DNA from: Massospora cicadina
Taxonomy: Eukaryota > Entomophthoromycota > Entomophthoromycetes > Entomophthorales > Entomophthoraceae
Direction: 5' to 3'
DNA: 64,000 nt
Assembly: GCA_022478985.1 (NCBI GenBank)
Contig: JAKSZP010005595.1
Span: 1-64,000, forward strand
Positions 25,261 through 35,649 of the stretch are shown here, one piece after another. Within the stretch, counting starts at the first letter, position 1. Each line of letters opens with the position of its first letter. The translations under genes were made by a program, and so were the position numbers. The notes beneath the pieces are model-generated. The model worked only from the letters and a program-made list of their open reading frames with translations, did no database searches and was not told the DNA's origin.

Positions 25261-26060
25261 AGAACCAATGTTTTAGATACATTAATGTCCTCCATATGGA
25301 TTAAGAAGCCTCTGATAATATCCTAGTGTTTTCTTATGACCATGTCCTTGCTGGTGAGATTTCTCAGCAGAGTAGAATTAGTCCTCTGGTAGGCGGGGTC
25401 TAATATCTCAGGAAATACCCGAGGCTCCAAGGGGCTAACACCCTCAAGACTTATGAGGTGCAACAAACAGTGGTGTGGGATTTGGAGCGTGAGTTTGTGT
25501 CAACCACTTGTTGTTCACCAGGATTAATAACTACCTCTTCTGCAGCATAGAAAGGGATACCGTCCCTGGCATCCGCTAATCAGGCATTTTTTTGTGTTAC
25601 TCCCAGAGGTGGAGTATTGCAAAGGCATAGCAGATAAAGGGTATTCGACCAGGCAAGAGTATTCATGTTTGCTAAGTTCCTTACTAAATAAGACTAAAGG
25701 GACTTCATAGTTGAGTAACGAGAGGAAACATTGTTTCATTTTGATTATTCCATCTTACTCAATCATAAACTGAATACCAATGAGCATATCATATGTGTTG
25801 TTGTCCAAAGCTACAGCATAGCCAAAAAGATAAGCTTCCCAATTCGAATGGGAGTGAAGAGTATGCCACAATAGCAAGGGTATTGGTGCGCCAGCAGTTC
25901 CAAATTTTTGAGTGTACTTCAAGTCAAGCGCGAGCTTTAGCTTTTTGATAAGCTTAGTGGATATCACATTAAGTGGGGAGCTAGTGTCCAGGATGGCCAT
26001 TACTTGGACTTTTTGAATGACCACTTCAACCTTAGTGAGTGTTACTTCCAAAGTTAGGTG
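25261..26060 (-). pseudogene. E3 protease
   Basis: The frame 25755-26051 reads 98 codons with AILDTSSPLNVISTKLIKKLKL, the Ty3 aspartic protease active-site block, and ends with DNNTYDMLIGIQFM, the flap/C-terminal block. The triad reads D-T-S where D-T/S-G is expected. 25261-25740 is the linker to RT with broken frames. Confidence 0.75.
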
Positions 26061-27336
26061 GCAAAGCTAAGACCTCCTTGAGCTGGAAGGTACAGGTTTG
26101 TTTTTAAGCAGTCTCAGGGTATTTATCAAAGATGATTTTCATAAATGGACCCACTGAAGAGGTCAAAACTAGCCAGCTAAAAATTGATTGCCATTTCTGG
26201 CAGTGTCAATAACATTTAAAACCCTATAATTTGTCTGAGGTACGTTTCTTTAAGTATGGTGGTCTTATCTACTCCTCCAGCGTTCAAATGATCAGGAAAC
26301 TCTACTTCTGCGGGGACTCCTAATATATAGTAACTAACGTCATTGTAACCCCCTCAGATTCATCCCAGAGATATTCTCAACCACTGGAAAGGCTGCAATT
26401 GAGGTAGGGGAGACGGCCACATGAGGTTCGGTATTTATCCTCTGACCATACGTTTTTTCCACAAGAACTTAATTGTAACAGGGATTACCCTTGGTGCGGG
26501 CAACTACAAGCTTAGTGTAGGTGAAAGCACAGAAGAGGTCTCCAATTTAAAGGAGGTTGTGATGTGTTTTTTAAGTCGCACTGAGTAATAGGTTTCATGG
26601 GGAGGAAAGCACAAGTGGGCTAACCCCCAACTGTTCTGCATGTGAAAGCTCCTCAACAGTTAGAACTGAAGGTTGCACCTCAGCTTCATTCGTTATTTCA
26701 CATAAAGGGAAAACAGCAACGTCTAAAAGAGCCTCTTTTATGTCGCAGATGGTTAAAGTGGCGTTTCACTGAAATGATATGCCTGGTGAGAGAGGGTTGT
26801 TAAGCTAACCCAGTTAATATGGCTGCGATAGCATCTACCAGGGTTAGCTTGTTAGACGTTGATACCTTTGCGCAACAAGGTAGAATCACTCAACAAAAGC
26901 AGCTTTCAGTTCAGCTTCATATATGCTAAGGCGCATAAAGTCTTGTTTTTTCATGTGTAGACTCTGCTTTGATCCGAATTAAGCCAAAGAGCCTCCTTCA
27001 CCTCTGCCATGTGTGCAGAGTGTCCATATAAGAGACTATCGTCTCTTGTGCAAGCGACTTAAGCAAGGAAGGGTGTTGAACTTTTTGCTTATAAGTGGCG
27101 CCATGCATTGCAGATTCATATAAATACATTAATAAAGCAATACTCCCTTCACCAGGGTTGTGCTTTTCTTTAAAGGGGTTTTAAGGGGCGCTGCTCAAGC
27201 TCTTTAAGATAAGATAAAGCGCTAGCAAGTTGCTTTTCCAAGGCAACTATTCAAATTTTAGTTGTAAGGAGAAGAGTTGGAGGTTTTTCACTTTAAAAGA
27301 ATCCTTTTTAGTTTGTTTTTTGGTGTACAGGGCAGT
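26061..27336 (-). pseudogene. E3 gag, decayed
   Basis: Located between PBS and protease. No zinc knuckle could be read. Short open pieces only. Assigned by position and by similarity of layout to E2. Confidence 0.5.
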
Positions 27337-27354
27337 CCCTTGTAGTAAGCACCA
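27337..27354 (-). other. E3 primer binding site
   Basis: Minus-strand TGGTGCTTACTACAAGGG lies three bases after the LTR end CACA. It shares its first seven bases with the PBS of E1 and E2, implying related primer tRNAs. Confidence 0.6.
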
Positions 27355-27357
27355 CGT

Positions 27358-28108
27358 TGTGGGAATCCATCTAGTAGTGTGCTCGCTGGTGGTAAATGCC
27401 GCTGGATTCCACAACGGTTTTGTTAATATATAGGTAAATGAACTAAATAAATATAAAGCTTGGGTTTTTTTAGATTTTTTTAGTGAAGTTGTGGTAAGGG
27501 AAAAAAACGAACCCACTTGATATCTGTATGGTCAGTATTTAAATTGTATCATGGGTCAAAGGAAAAACAATGATAAATTCAGAATGGCTTATTACTGTCT
27601 AAATAAGGAAGTATGTAGATTCACCCTATCAAAGCTCGGAAAACTTGGGTAACTTTGTAAAAATAACAGATGGGAAGGTATTTTGGGGCAGAATGTACCC
27701 ACGTTGTAATGATTTGATATATCTCAACAATCACCAAATGATAAATTGTACCTTGGGGGATTTCTGCGATGCCTATAAAAAGGGGTGGTCCCCACTTAGT
27801 TGTACTGGAACTTGATATGGCATGGGGAAATTATTCAATCGATGCCCTAGGATATGCCTCATGGTCAGAGGAATCCAATTACTAGATTTCTAGTTAATAG
27901 ACTATTTTGTATTTGGAAAAGTGTTGCCACAATTTGCGAGGTTCCACCAAGAATTGGCCAGGGTCTTTTGGCTGGTATTGTCATTATTTTCGTTTGAACC
28001 AATATTAATTTGAGATTGGACATATAATTGGCTGATCATATGTGTTAATTCAGGACTATTATTACTAAAACATTCTTTTGCCAAAGTCTAAATGGCAAAT
28101 GTTTGATA
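27358..28108 (-). repeat. E3 5' LTR (right copy)
   Basis: TGTGGGAATCCATCTAG to TGTTTGATA. It matches the E3 left copy in long blocks (AAGCTTGGGTTTTTTTAGATTTT, AACGAACCCACTTG, TTCTTTTGCCAAAGTC) and gives the uninterrupted version of it. A TATAAAA box-like stretch lies near 27774 on the plus strand. Confidence 0.85.
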
Positions 28109-28198
28109 ATATAAAACTAATTTTCAATTATGACTGATCACATACATTAATATGATTACAACAAATGAAAGATCCTGATAGAATTATAGCTAGGTGGG
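28109..28198 (+). pseudogene. Host H RNase H end between E3 and E2
   Basis: Ninety bases that carry MTDH near 28130 and MKDPDRIIARW at 28163-28197. These match the TDH block and the following W-containing connector of Ty3 RNase H, i.e. the continuation of the reading that stops at 21046. E2 begins immediately after the Trp codon. Confidence 0.75.
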
Positions 28199-28869
28199 TT
28201 TGAATTTTTGATGTGTATGAGGATCACTGGTGCTTTTTTACCTTAAATTCAACAATTTGATTTAGGGTTTTTCACCATTTATAAGAAAATGACAAAAAAT
28301 AATAAATACTAAAAAGTTTGAGTGTTATAGATTCTTTTAGTTTCCACATGTGGGTAAAAGAGAACCCTCTTTATAAATTGATATTTAGTATTTAGAATTG
28401 TGAGGCTCAAAGTTTGTATTTCTTATCAAAGTCTGAATAGGTAATATTAAATTTTGATCTATTGGGGCTTGGAAGACTCATTTCACTTTGATGAGACAGC
28501 CAATGGAGGGCAGGTAAGATAAGTCCGTGTGATAAGTTTTTCATGTATTTTGCCCAATTAAAGGGCTAGAAATTTTTTTTTCACTTTGTTGGACCCTACT
28601 GACCCCATATAAGGGGCAAGTCTCCGCGATGTAAGCTTTATTAGTTTGGAATTGGCCTGGAGTGGAGCTTCCAATGAACTCCCCAAAATTTGGCTGACGA
28701 TTTGGTGCAATCTGACTGCCTAATTCATTTTGTTTGCCTGATCATCATTAAAAGTGTTACCCTGATTTGATGGGGTTCCACCAGGATTAGACCAGGGCCT
28801 TTTGGCCAATATTTATATTATTTTTCTGAACCACCCTTATTAATACATTGGACTTGTAATTGTCCAACA
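28199..28869 (-). repeat. E2 3' LTR (left copy)
   Basis: From a decayed start TTTGAATTTTTG to TTGTCCAACA. It aligns with 33950-34610 over its whole length. Minus-strand GAAGGGGTCAT just inside (28870-28880) is the PPT. Confidence 0.85.
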
Positions 28870-30060
28870 ATGACCCCTTCAAGAGTGGCAGGGGGAATAA
28901 GAAAGCAAGAACAGTCCATGTACTAAGTTAATGGTAAGGCCAGAAGCGAGGGACTTCATAAAAAAATCGTCCCCTTGCTTATAAGTTATAATGAAAGTCC
29001 CTTCCCAGATGGACTCAAGTTTTTCCTTTCTAGGCATAATACAGTTGTGATTTTACAGTACCAAGTCAGATACTTGGAATGAAGGAAGAGGGGCCCAGAG
29101 CTCATTTGAGGCTTGGTCTTCTTTGTTTACTGTTTTTGTTAAATTAGTCATGGTCTCTAATTTGTAACTTAATGAGTGTTGGGCCAACTTTTTCATGGCT
29201 TTCTCATGCATAGTCCTGCTGTAAAAATATCCTAGGCCTATAATGCTGGCACCCCAGGGTCTCACCCATATAACATATGGAAAGTGGCATCTTCAGGATG
29301 CGATGGTAGCTATTATGATAAGCCATGAGGGCACTGGGTAAGTAAAGATCCCACTGGAGTGGGTCTGAAGTGGCCATTTTGCAGAGTATTAAGACTAGGG
29401 TTACGTTAACTCTTTCTATAGCACCATTTGTGGATGGGTTATAGGGGGCCAAGAAGAGTTATGGACTTCATAAAGGTGGCAAGAAGCTTCTACTCAGGAG
29501 GTAATTTTTTTTTTCATTGTCACATTGGAAGATCTGAGAGAACCACGCCAGGTGAAGATATACTGGTGTAAGAAAGTGGCCGTAGATTTAGCGGTCTGAG
29601 AGGGGAGAGCAACAACTTAACCCATTTGGTGAAATGATCAATAGCTACTAAGATATAGTGATTGCCACCTGTGGTCAGATAGATAGGACCTACCACATTC
29701 AAGCTTATATTGTGGAAGGGTTGTTGAGGCGTCTAAGGTTGATAATGATATCAGATTTTGAAGCTGGATTGTTTTTTACAGGTTATACATGCATCCAAGA
29801 CTTCAGTTATGGTTTCCAAGATGTCTCCCATAGTACCGCTCTTTCACCCACTCATAGGTTTTGCGTACTCCATCATGCCCCATAATAGTGTGAGATTCCA
29901 AGGTGACAGGAACTCGCTCTGACGGCCGGAGATAGGGCAACAAATTTACTTCTATTTTCATATATATCTTCCCGCTTTCCACCTTAGTGTTGTGGGAGTG
30001 TCGAGCTAGTATTCTAGTACTATTTCATATTCATCATCCCACGCGTCAGGAGTCATGAGG
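28870..30060 (-). pseudogene. E2 integrase, decayed
   Basis: The minus strand reads VVGPIYLTTGGNHYILVAID and HFTKWVK at about 29610-29700 (first Asp region of the core) and MAPYNPSTNGAIERVNVTLV at 29395-29452 (Glu region), followed by PSALMAYHNSYH. The second Asp region between them is out of frame. From 29265 to 29053 the C-terminal part reads on with IIGLGYFYSRTMHEKAM. The zinc-binding domain near 29800-29900 is barely readable. Confidence 0.8.
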
Positions 30061-31530
30061 AAGTCATATAGCTCTCAGCTTCACTATTGTCTAAGTAAAG
30101 ATTGGGCAGCCGCGTTAACTCATCTAAATTCATGTGGCGCGTTACCGCTTTATGTTAATAGTCATATTTTAATGCTGGAGCTTCAGAGCCCAGAGAGCAA
30201 TTGCCAAGTGGGGTCCTTCATATTCTGCAACTACTTTAGAGAGGCGTGGTCTGCAATCACTTTAAAGGGAGTTCCATATAGGAATGGGCTGTAGTGTTTG
30301 ACAGAGAACAGGACATCCAAGCACTCATCACAATGACGCAGTAGTTACTCTCAGCTTTTAAAAGCATTTTGCTAAACTAAGACATTGGATGATTGACCCC
30401 ATGCTCATCCAATTGAGCCAATATAGCTCCAACAGCATAGTCAGAGGCATCTTGAACAATGTGAAGGGCTTGACATATTAAGGGTGGCGGAATATCCGCC
30501 TTTTTTCAATAGCTCCTTTAGAGTCTCAAACGCGGCCTTTTGTTCAGCACCCCAATGGAAGGGGGTATTCTTAGCTAGGAGGCGGACAAGGGGCTCGCTA
30601 AGCTGAGAGAATTTTGGGATAAGTGATGATAAAACCCATCATGGCCAATAATAACTGGATGTCTCAAAGGGTTTTAGGCGCAGGCATCCTGGATATTGCT
30701 TCAACTTTATCTTATAGTGGTTGTATTCCATCTTGTAAGAATCATGTCCAAAAAAATCGAGCTTCTTCTAGAAAAAAGTGAATGTAGAGGGCTTCAGTTT
30801 GATATTAGATGCCCGCAAGCATTGGAACCCTTACTTTAGATGCGCGAGGTGCTTATTAAAAGTCTTGGAGAAAACTGTGATGTCATCAATATAGACAATT
30901 ACACAACTCAGTTTAATATCCTGGAGAATGTGATCCATCACTCGTTGGAAAGTGGCGGGCGCATTACACTACCTTTGAGGTACTCAGGTAGGTTGGAAGA
31001 GAGCCTCACTGCAAATAAGAGCACAATTCTACTAGTCTTGTGGAGAAAAGTCCATGGCTGAGAAGAATTCAGACTCAGAGTGTTGGGCCAGAGCGCCATT
31101 AATGCGAGGGATAGGGTAACTATCCTTCTTTGTGAGGTTGTTTAATTTTCAGTAGTCCATCACTACCCAATGACCTCCAATCTTTTCTATATTAATAAGT
31201 GCGGATATGACCAAGGGTTTTGTGATGGCACTAGAAATCCAGCTTCCAGCAGCAGTTTGATCTCCGTCTGCATCTGTAGCTCCTCAACTTTTGATTTTCA
31301 TTAGGGTTTGGAGCTAATGGGTCGAGCATCCCCAACATCAATAGTATGATTTTACCCCTTCATGTGCAGGTAGTCATTGTCAGATTTGAAAAATTATTCT
31401 GTGGTTTTAATCAGTGTGTAAACTTTATCCAGCTCAGCTGGGGTTAATTCTCGCTGATTTTCACAGAAGGTAGGGTATATATGGACTGGTCAGCGGGTAA
31501 GTCCTTATCCACCATAGACCCAATACAGTG
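30061..31530 (-). pseudogene. E2 reverse transcriptase and RNase H, decayed
   Basis: The nucleotide sequence parallels E3 24000-25260 closely (for instance the stretch around TTCAGCACCCCAATGGAA at 30541 matches 24257 in E3), so the assignment is secure, but frames break every 50-150 bases. RNase H lies about 30100-30520, the connection about 30520-30700, the catalytic box region near 30880 and the RT start near 31250. Confidence 0.75.
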
Positions 31531-32290
31531 GACTTGCTTGATGTCCTCAATGGGTATCATCAACCTCTTTCGTTCTCCTGATGCTTTTTACCACCATATC
31601 CTTCTTGGTGAGATTTCCTATTAGGAGATTAATAAGTCGATGATAGGCGGGATCTAATACGTCTGGCAAAACTCTGGGCTCTAAAGGACTAATACCGTCA
31701 ATGCTAATTAGGTACAGTAGGCAGTTATGTGTGATTTGAACGGTAATCTTCATTTCAACTACCCTTTGAACAACAGCTTTAATGACAACCTCTTCAGAAG
31801 TATATAAAGGAGTACCCTCCAGGGCGTCCACTGATGAAGGCAACATTTTTGTATGCTGGCCTACCATAGTGTAAAATAGGGATAAAGCAGAGGAGTGATA
31901 CTCAGCTGTACAAACATAATCTTTTTATTAAGCTCATCATTAGTCAGAATAAGAGGAACCTCATAGTTAATCAGGGAGAGATAGCCATGCTTCTAATTAA
32001 TAACACCTTCATATTCGAGCATAATTGGGTCCCAATGAGTAAATCGTAGGTATTATTGGTCAAAGCCACTGCTGGAGCTGACGAGAAGCTTCCAAAAAAG
32101 ATGGGCAGAGAAGAGTAAGACCCAATGGCGCGGGTGTTGTTTGGGCCCGCAGTTCCAAACTCTTGAGTGTAGTCAAGGTCAGGGGCCAGCTTAATTTTTT
32201 AATGAGCTTGGTTGAAAAAACGTTCACCATGGACTTAATATCAAGGATATCCCTAACCGCACACCATTAATGACGAAATCCACTTTAGTT
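31531..32290 (-). pseudogene. E2 protease and linker, decayed
   Basis: 31547-31867 is an open linker piece of 106 codons (TSEEVVIKAVVQRVVEMKIT, VLPDVLDPAYHRLINLLIGN). At about 32190-32265 the minus strand reads DIKSMVNVFSTKLIKKLKLA, the counterpart of the E3 block DTSSPLNVIS, so the active site is mutated further. NNTYDLLIGTQ near 32050 is the flap block. Confidence 0.7.
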
Positions 32291-33929
32291 AAGGCACCAA
32301 AAAAGTGGGGAAAAGCGAGGACCTCTTTTAGATGGAGAGTAGAGGCAAATCTTTTTGAAGTTTCAAAAACTTTTCCCAGATTGACTGCAGAGTATGAACA
32401 CACTGGGTAGAATGTATAAATGTGGCAATGAGCTGGTCAGCATTGCTGGCAGTATAAATAATCTCAAGACCCCTTATCACTTTCCTAGAATAAGTTTTAT
32501 GAGCGATCTTAGCCCACCCACTCTCTCCAGGTTCAATCAATCAGGTACCTCCACTTCTCCTGGGGCTCCTAAAATATAATGAGTAACATCTTCATCACCC
32601 CCTTCAGATTCGTCTTCAGAGGGGTTATCAAAGCATATTAAGGAGCCCATAATGGGTGAAGCAGGTTCAGGGCTTTTTTTATGGCATGATAGGTCCTGGA
32701 TTTGCTCTTCCACATTATTAACTTTTGAGGGAGGCGTTAAAATTGTCATAGCTCAATTTTCGACCTTCAAAGTAGGGGTTTTGTGATGCCTCATGGAGAC
32801 AGGTTGCAGACTAGAGTTAGATTGATGAGAAGTCGAGGGAGATAGCTTTGTGGAGGTGGATGCTGTAGTTACCCCAGCCTTAAGTCAATCAAGAGGCGGT
32901 GAGCTTCTGTGAAACAGTTGCTTCAGCTTTTGTTACCTGGGCATTTACACCATTGTTAGTGGGGGCGATTTGAACCTGAGAAAGGGGTTTAGGCTTAGGA
33001 GCAGTCTTTGGAACCCTGAGGCAGGCTGCTCTGAAGAAACGGATGGGCAAGCCAAAAGGATGACTGCTTTCACCAACTGAGTTTTTTGAACTGAAGATGA
33101 AGGGTAGCACTGCCCCATCACAGCCATTACTATCTGACTATCTTTATGGAAAAAGAAACTTTTTGTGATGGCAAATCCTCAGGAGCAGGTTTCCAGAGGG
33201 AAACAGCCGTAGTAGAGGCTAATTTGGTCGTCAAGAGGTTTTCTCAGAGATATTTGTGCAGGGTCAAGTTCATAGATATTAGCCACTGCTAGCAAGGCCT
33301 CCTTGATATCTCATACATTTTAAAAGTGCGCTTTATGTAATAAAGATGCATCACCAAGGAGGGATGAGATGTCAAGCCATACAAGATAGCCGCAATTGCA
33401 TTATTAAAAGAGAGCATTTGAGCAAGCAACAGAAGTTGAGCTTTATTATAGAAGCGCTCAATAAAAAGAGGTGATCGAATCTTCCACTTGTAGACTAAGG
33501 CACATAAAGGCTAGTTTTTGCCGTTGCAAATTCTGCTTGGAACCAAATTCATCTAAAAGCGCTTGCTTAACTTCCGCCCAAATGCTGAGGTTGATCGTGG
33601 TGGGTAAACCATTCTTTTTTGAGCTATTCAATTTTAATCAGGGAAGAATGTACTAGATTTTTGATGGTCAATTGCTTTATCCATCACAGATTCATAGAAA
33701 TAAAGAAAGGAGGCAATACTGCCCTCACCAGGTATGAACTTGCCTCGGAGAGGGTATTTTTGTATAACAGGGCGTTGAGATGAGTACTACTCAAGCCTTT
33801 TAAGGTTAGAAAACACTGGCTAGCTGTTGTTCCATAAGTGCTAGCCTAGGTTTAACTTCATAGGGAAGGCTATAATGGTTACCACGCCCAACAGACTCAT
33901 TAATTTAACGTTTTGTGGTGTACAGATGT
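32291..33929 (-). pseudogene. E2 gag, decayed
   Basis: Occupies the space from protease to PBS. Open pieces 32537-32749 (acidic, with NPSEDESEGGDEDVTHYILG) and 32889-33110 (basic, Ser/Pro/Ala-rich) look like the linker parts of Ty3 gag. No CCHC knuckle was found. Function assigned by position. Confidence 0.55.
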
Positions 33930-33947
33930 CTCCTATAGTGAGCACCA
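33930..33947 (-). other. E2 primer binding site
   Basis: Minus-strand TGGTGCTCACTATAGGAG two bases after the LTR end AACA. TGG pairs with tRNA CCA. Confidence 0.65.
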
Positions 33948-33949
33948 CT

Positions 33950-34610
33950 TGTTGAATTTTTGTGTTGAAGAGTCTCGCTGGTGCTTTTTCACCTTAAATA
34001 CAACAGTTTAGGTGTTTTTTAACCACTTATAAGAAAATGACAAAAACTAATAAATACCAAAAGGTTTGAGCGTTATAGATTTTATTAGTTACCACAAGTG
34101 GGTAAAAGAGAGCCCTCTATATAAATTGATATAATATCTAAAATGTTGAGGCTAAAAGTTTGTATTTCTTATCAAATTCTGAATTAGGGAATAACAATTT
34201 TGATCCATCAGAGCTTGAAAGACTCATGTCACTTTAACGAGCCAGCCAATGAAGGGCAGGTAAGATAATGCCATGAAGTAATGTTTTAATATATTTTACC
34301 CAATCAGAGCGATGAAATTTTTTTGTGCTTTGTTGGACCCCCTGACCCTATATAAGGGCCAGTTTCCGCGGTTTAGGCATAATTAAATTTGAAGTGGCCT
34401 GGAGTGGAGCCTCTAATGAGCACCCCAAATTTGGCTGAATAGACGGTGCAATCTGACCGCCTGAATTCATTTTGTTTGCCTGATCATCATTAAGAGTGTT
34501 ACTCTGATTTGAAAGGTTCTGCTGGACTCAACCAGGGTCTTTTGGCCAATTTTGTTATAATTCCCTACAAACTACCCTTATAAATAAATCATATGTGAAA
34601 TTGTCCAACA
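33950..34610 (-). repeat. E2 5' LTR (right copy)
   Basis: TGTTGAATTTTTGTG to AAATTGTCCAACA; ends are inverted TGTTG/CAACA. It contains the stretch CCCTATATAAGGGCCAG (34344 on), which is the likely core promoter region in either orientation. Confidence 0.85.
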
Positions 34611-34749
34611 GAGGGTTTAGAAGCTCCAGAACATGATTTTAATTAAACATCAGGCTGAGCTTTCATTAAAATGCTGATGGACTTTCTTGGTTGACCATAT
34701 TCACTTTATATACTACTTAAGAGGATTGTAATTTTGACTCAATAGTAAG
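34611..34749 (+). pseudogene. Host H connector between E2 and E1
   Basis: Reads KLQ, then after a frameshift IKHQAELSLK, and a block corresponding to ADGLSWL (about 34690-34710), which is the Ty3 sequence linking RNase H to integrase (normally ...KHR.G..N..ADGLSR). It follows on from ARW at 28197 and is followed by the integrase part at 41988. E1 starts after GTAAG. Confidence 0.7.
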
Positions 34750-35374
34750 TGTTGGGACCACAGGTGTAATAGCTTGTATACCTCAATATTCTTGAGGCCA
34801 GTGGACCTGAAATTTCAGGATTTTCGATTATTTTTTGCTTCCCTTGGTTAGGAAGTCTTTTTCAGATAAAAAGTCTGGATAAGAAATTACTAAAAAGAAC
34901 AAATTAATTTTTTTAATTGTGAAAAGGGGGAAAAAGCGTGAAGTTTATTATATAATATCAGCTTTTTAAGGGTAATCAGAGAGGTTAATCAGTAAAAAAT
35001 CCAAGCCACCCATGGCTAGATCTGATAAGATAAACAAATTGAGAATTTGATGCAAGCTCAATTATCTCAGTTGATCTGATTAAGCTCATCTCATAGCTTG
35101 GGTTTGAAACCAAAGTTGGGTGGAATCAATGGATCATGATTTGACCACTTTGGTCAGGGTTTATTGTCAATTTTACTCATAGTCAATTTTTATTGGGGAT
35201 GATGCCTAGCATAAGTTTGGGTTTTTTGGCTAAATCATGTTTGTTTGACTTTGATGGCTATTGACTTTTGTCAAAGATTATCCCCTGACAAAAATTTGGG
35301 CTTTTTAGTCAGTTTGGGATTGATTAATGTCCTCTGACATATCTGAATTCACTGTTTGGGTAGTAATCACGACA
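34750..35374 (-). repeat. E1 3' LTR (left copy)
   Basis: TGTTGGGACCACAGG to AATCACGACA. It matches 41357-41987, with long identical blocks such as GGTAATCAGAGAGGTTAATC and GCAAGCTCAATTATCTCAG. Confidence 0.88.
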
Positions 35375-35391
35375 ATACCCCCCTCTAGATC
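35375..35391 (-). other. E1 polypurine tract
   Basis: Minus-strand GATCTAGAGGGGGGTAT abuts the LTR start TGTCGTGATT; a classic PPT. Confidence 0.75.
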
Positions 35392-35649
35392 TTGGCGCAG
35401 GGGGAAAATGGATGGAGAAAGTGACTATATATGTGGTTTATGACTGTGACCTGAGCAACCTCTACAATTGAGTGTTCTTTGCCCTGTCAATATATGACTC
35501 AATAGGGCCTGACTAGTTGGTGCCCAGTTTGTGTTCACGACCTTCAGGCTGGTGTTGGTTAATTAGGGCTGAGGCTACCTGGTTGGAAAGTTTGTAGGGA
35601 TCATGCTTATCATCAAACTGAGCAGTTTCTGACTGGTTGTGGCGGACAG

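Larger units (their letters stand above)
21047..28108 (-). mobile_element. E3: Ty3 LTR retrotransposon nested in H
   Basis: Paired LTRs (21047-22576, enlarged by a solo LTR; 27358-28108), with a PBS inside the right one, set the minus orientation. The internal region reads gag, protease, RT, RNase H, integrase on the minus strand. This is among the better preserved Ty3 copies here: the RT catalytic box YLDDIIVFS is intact and one integrase frame is open for 245 codons. The left flank is atggc and the right flank atata, so the 5-bp duplication is decayed (3 of 5). It sits exactly within the RNase H reading of H. Confidence 0.85.
28199..34610 (-). mobile_element. E2: Ty3 LTR retrotransposon nested in H
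   Basis: Paired LTRs (28199-28869 and 33950-34610), PBS at 33930-33947, purine run GAAGGGG inside the left LTR. The minus strand reads gag to integrase. Flanks gtggg (28194-28198) and gaggg (34611-34615) agree at four of five bases, as an aged 5-bp duplication. The LTR shows kinship to the solo LTR family (CCCCAAATTTGGCTGA, CCAGGGTCTTTTGGCCAA). All genes are broken. Confidence 0.85.

Noticed and set aside
28091..28095. ATGGC as right-hand target duplication of E3 (left flank is ATGGC)
   Set aside because: The LTR similarity with the left copy continues beyond this ATGGC, so it is part of the LTR, not flank.
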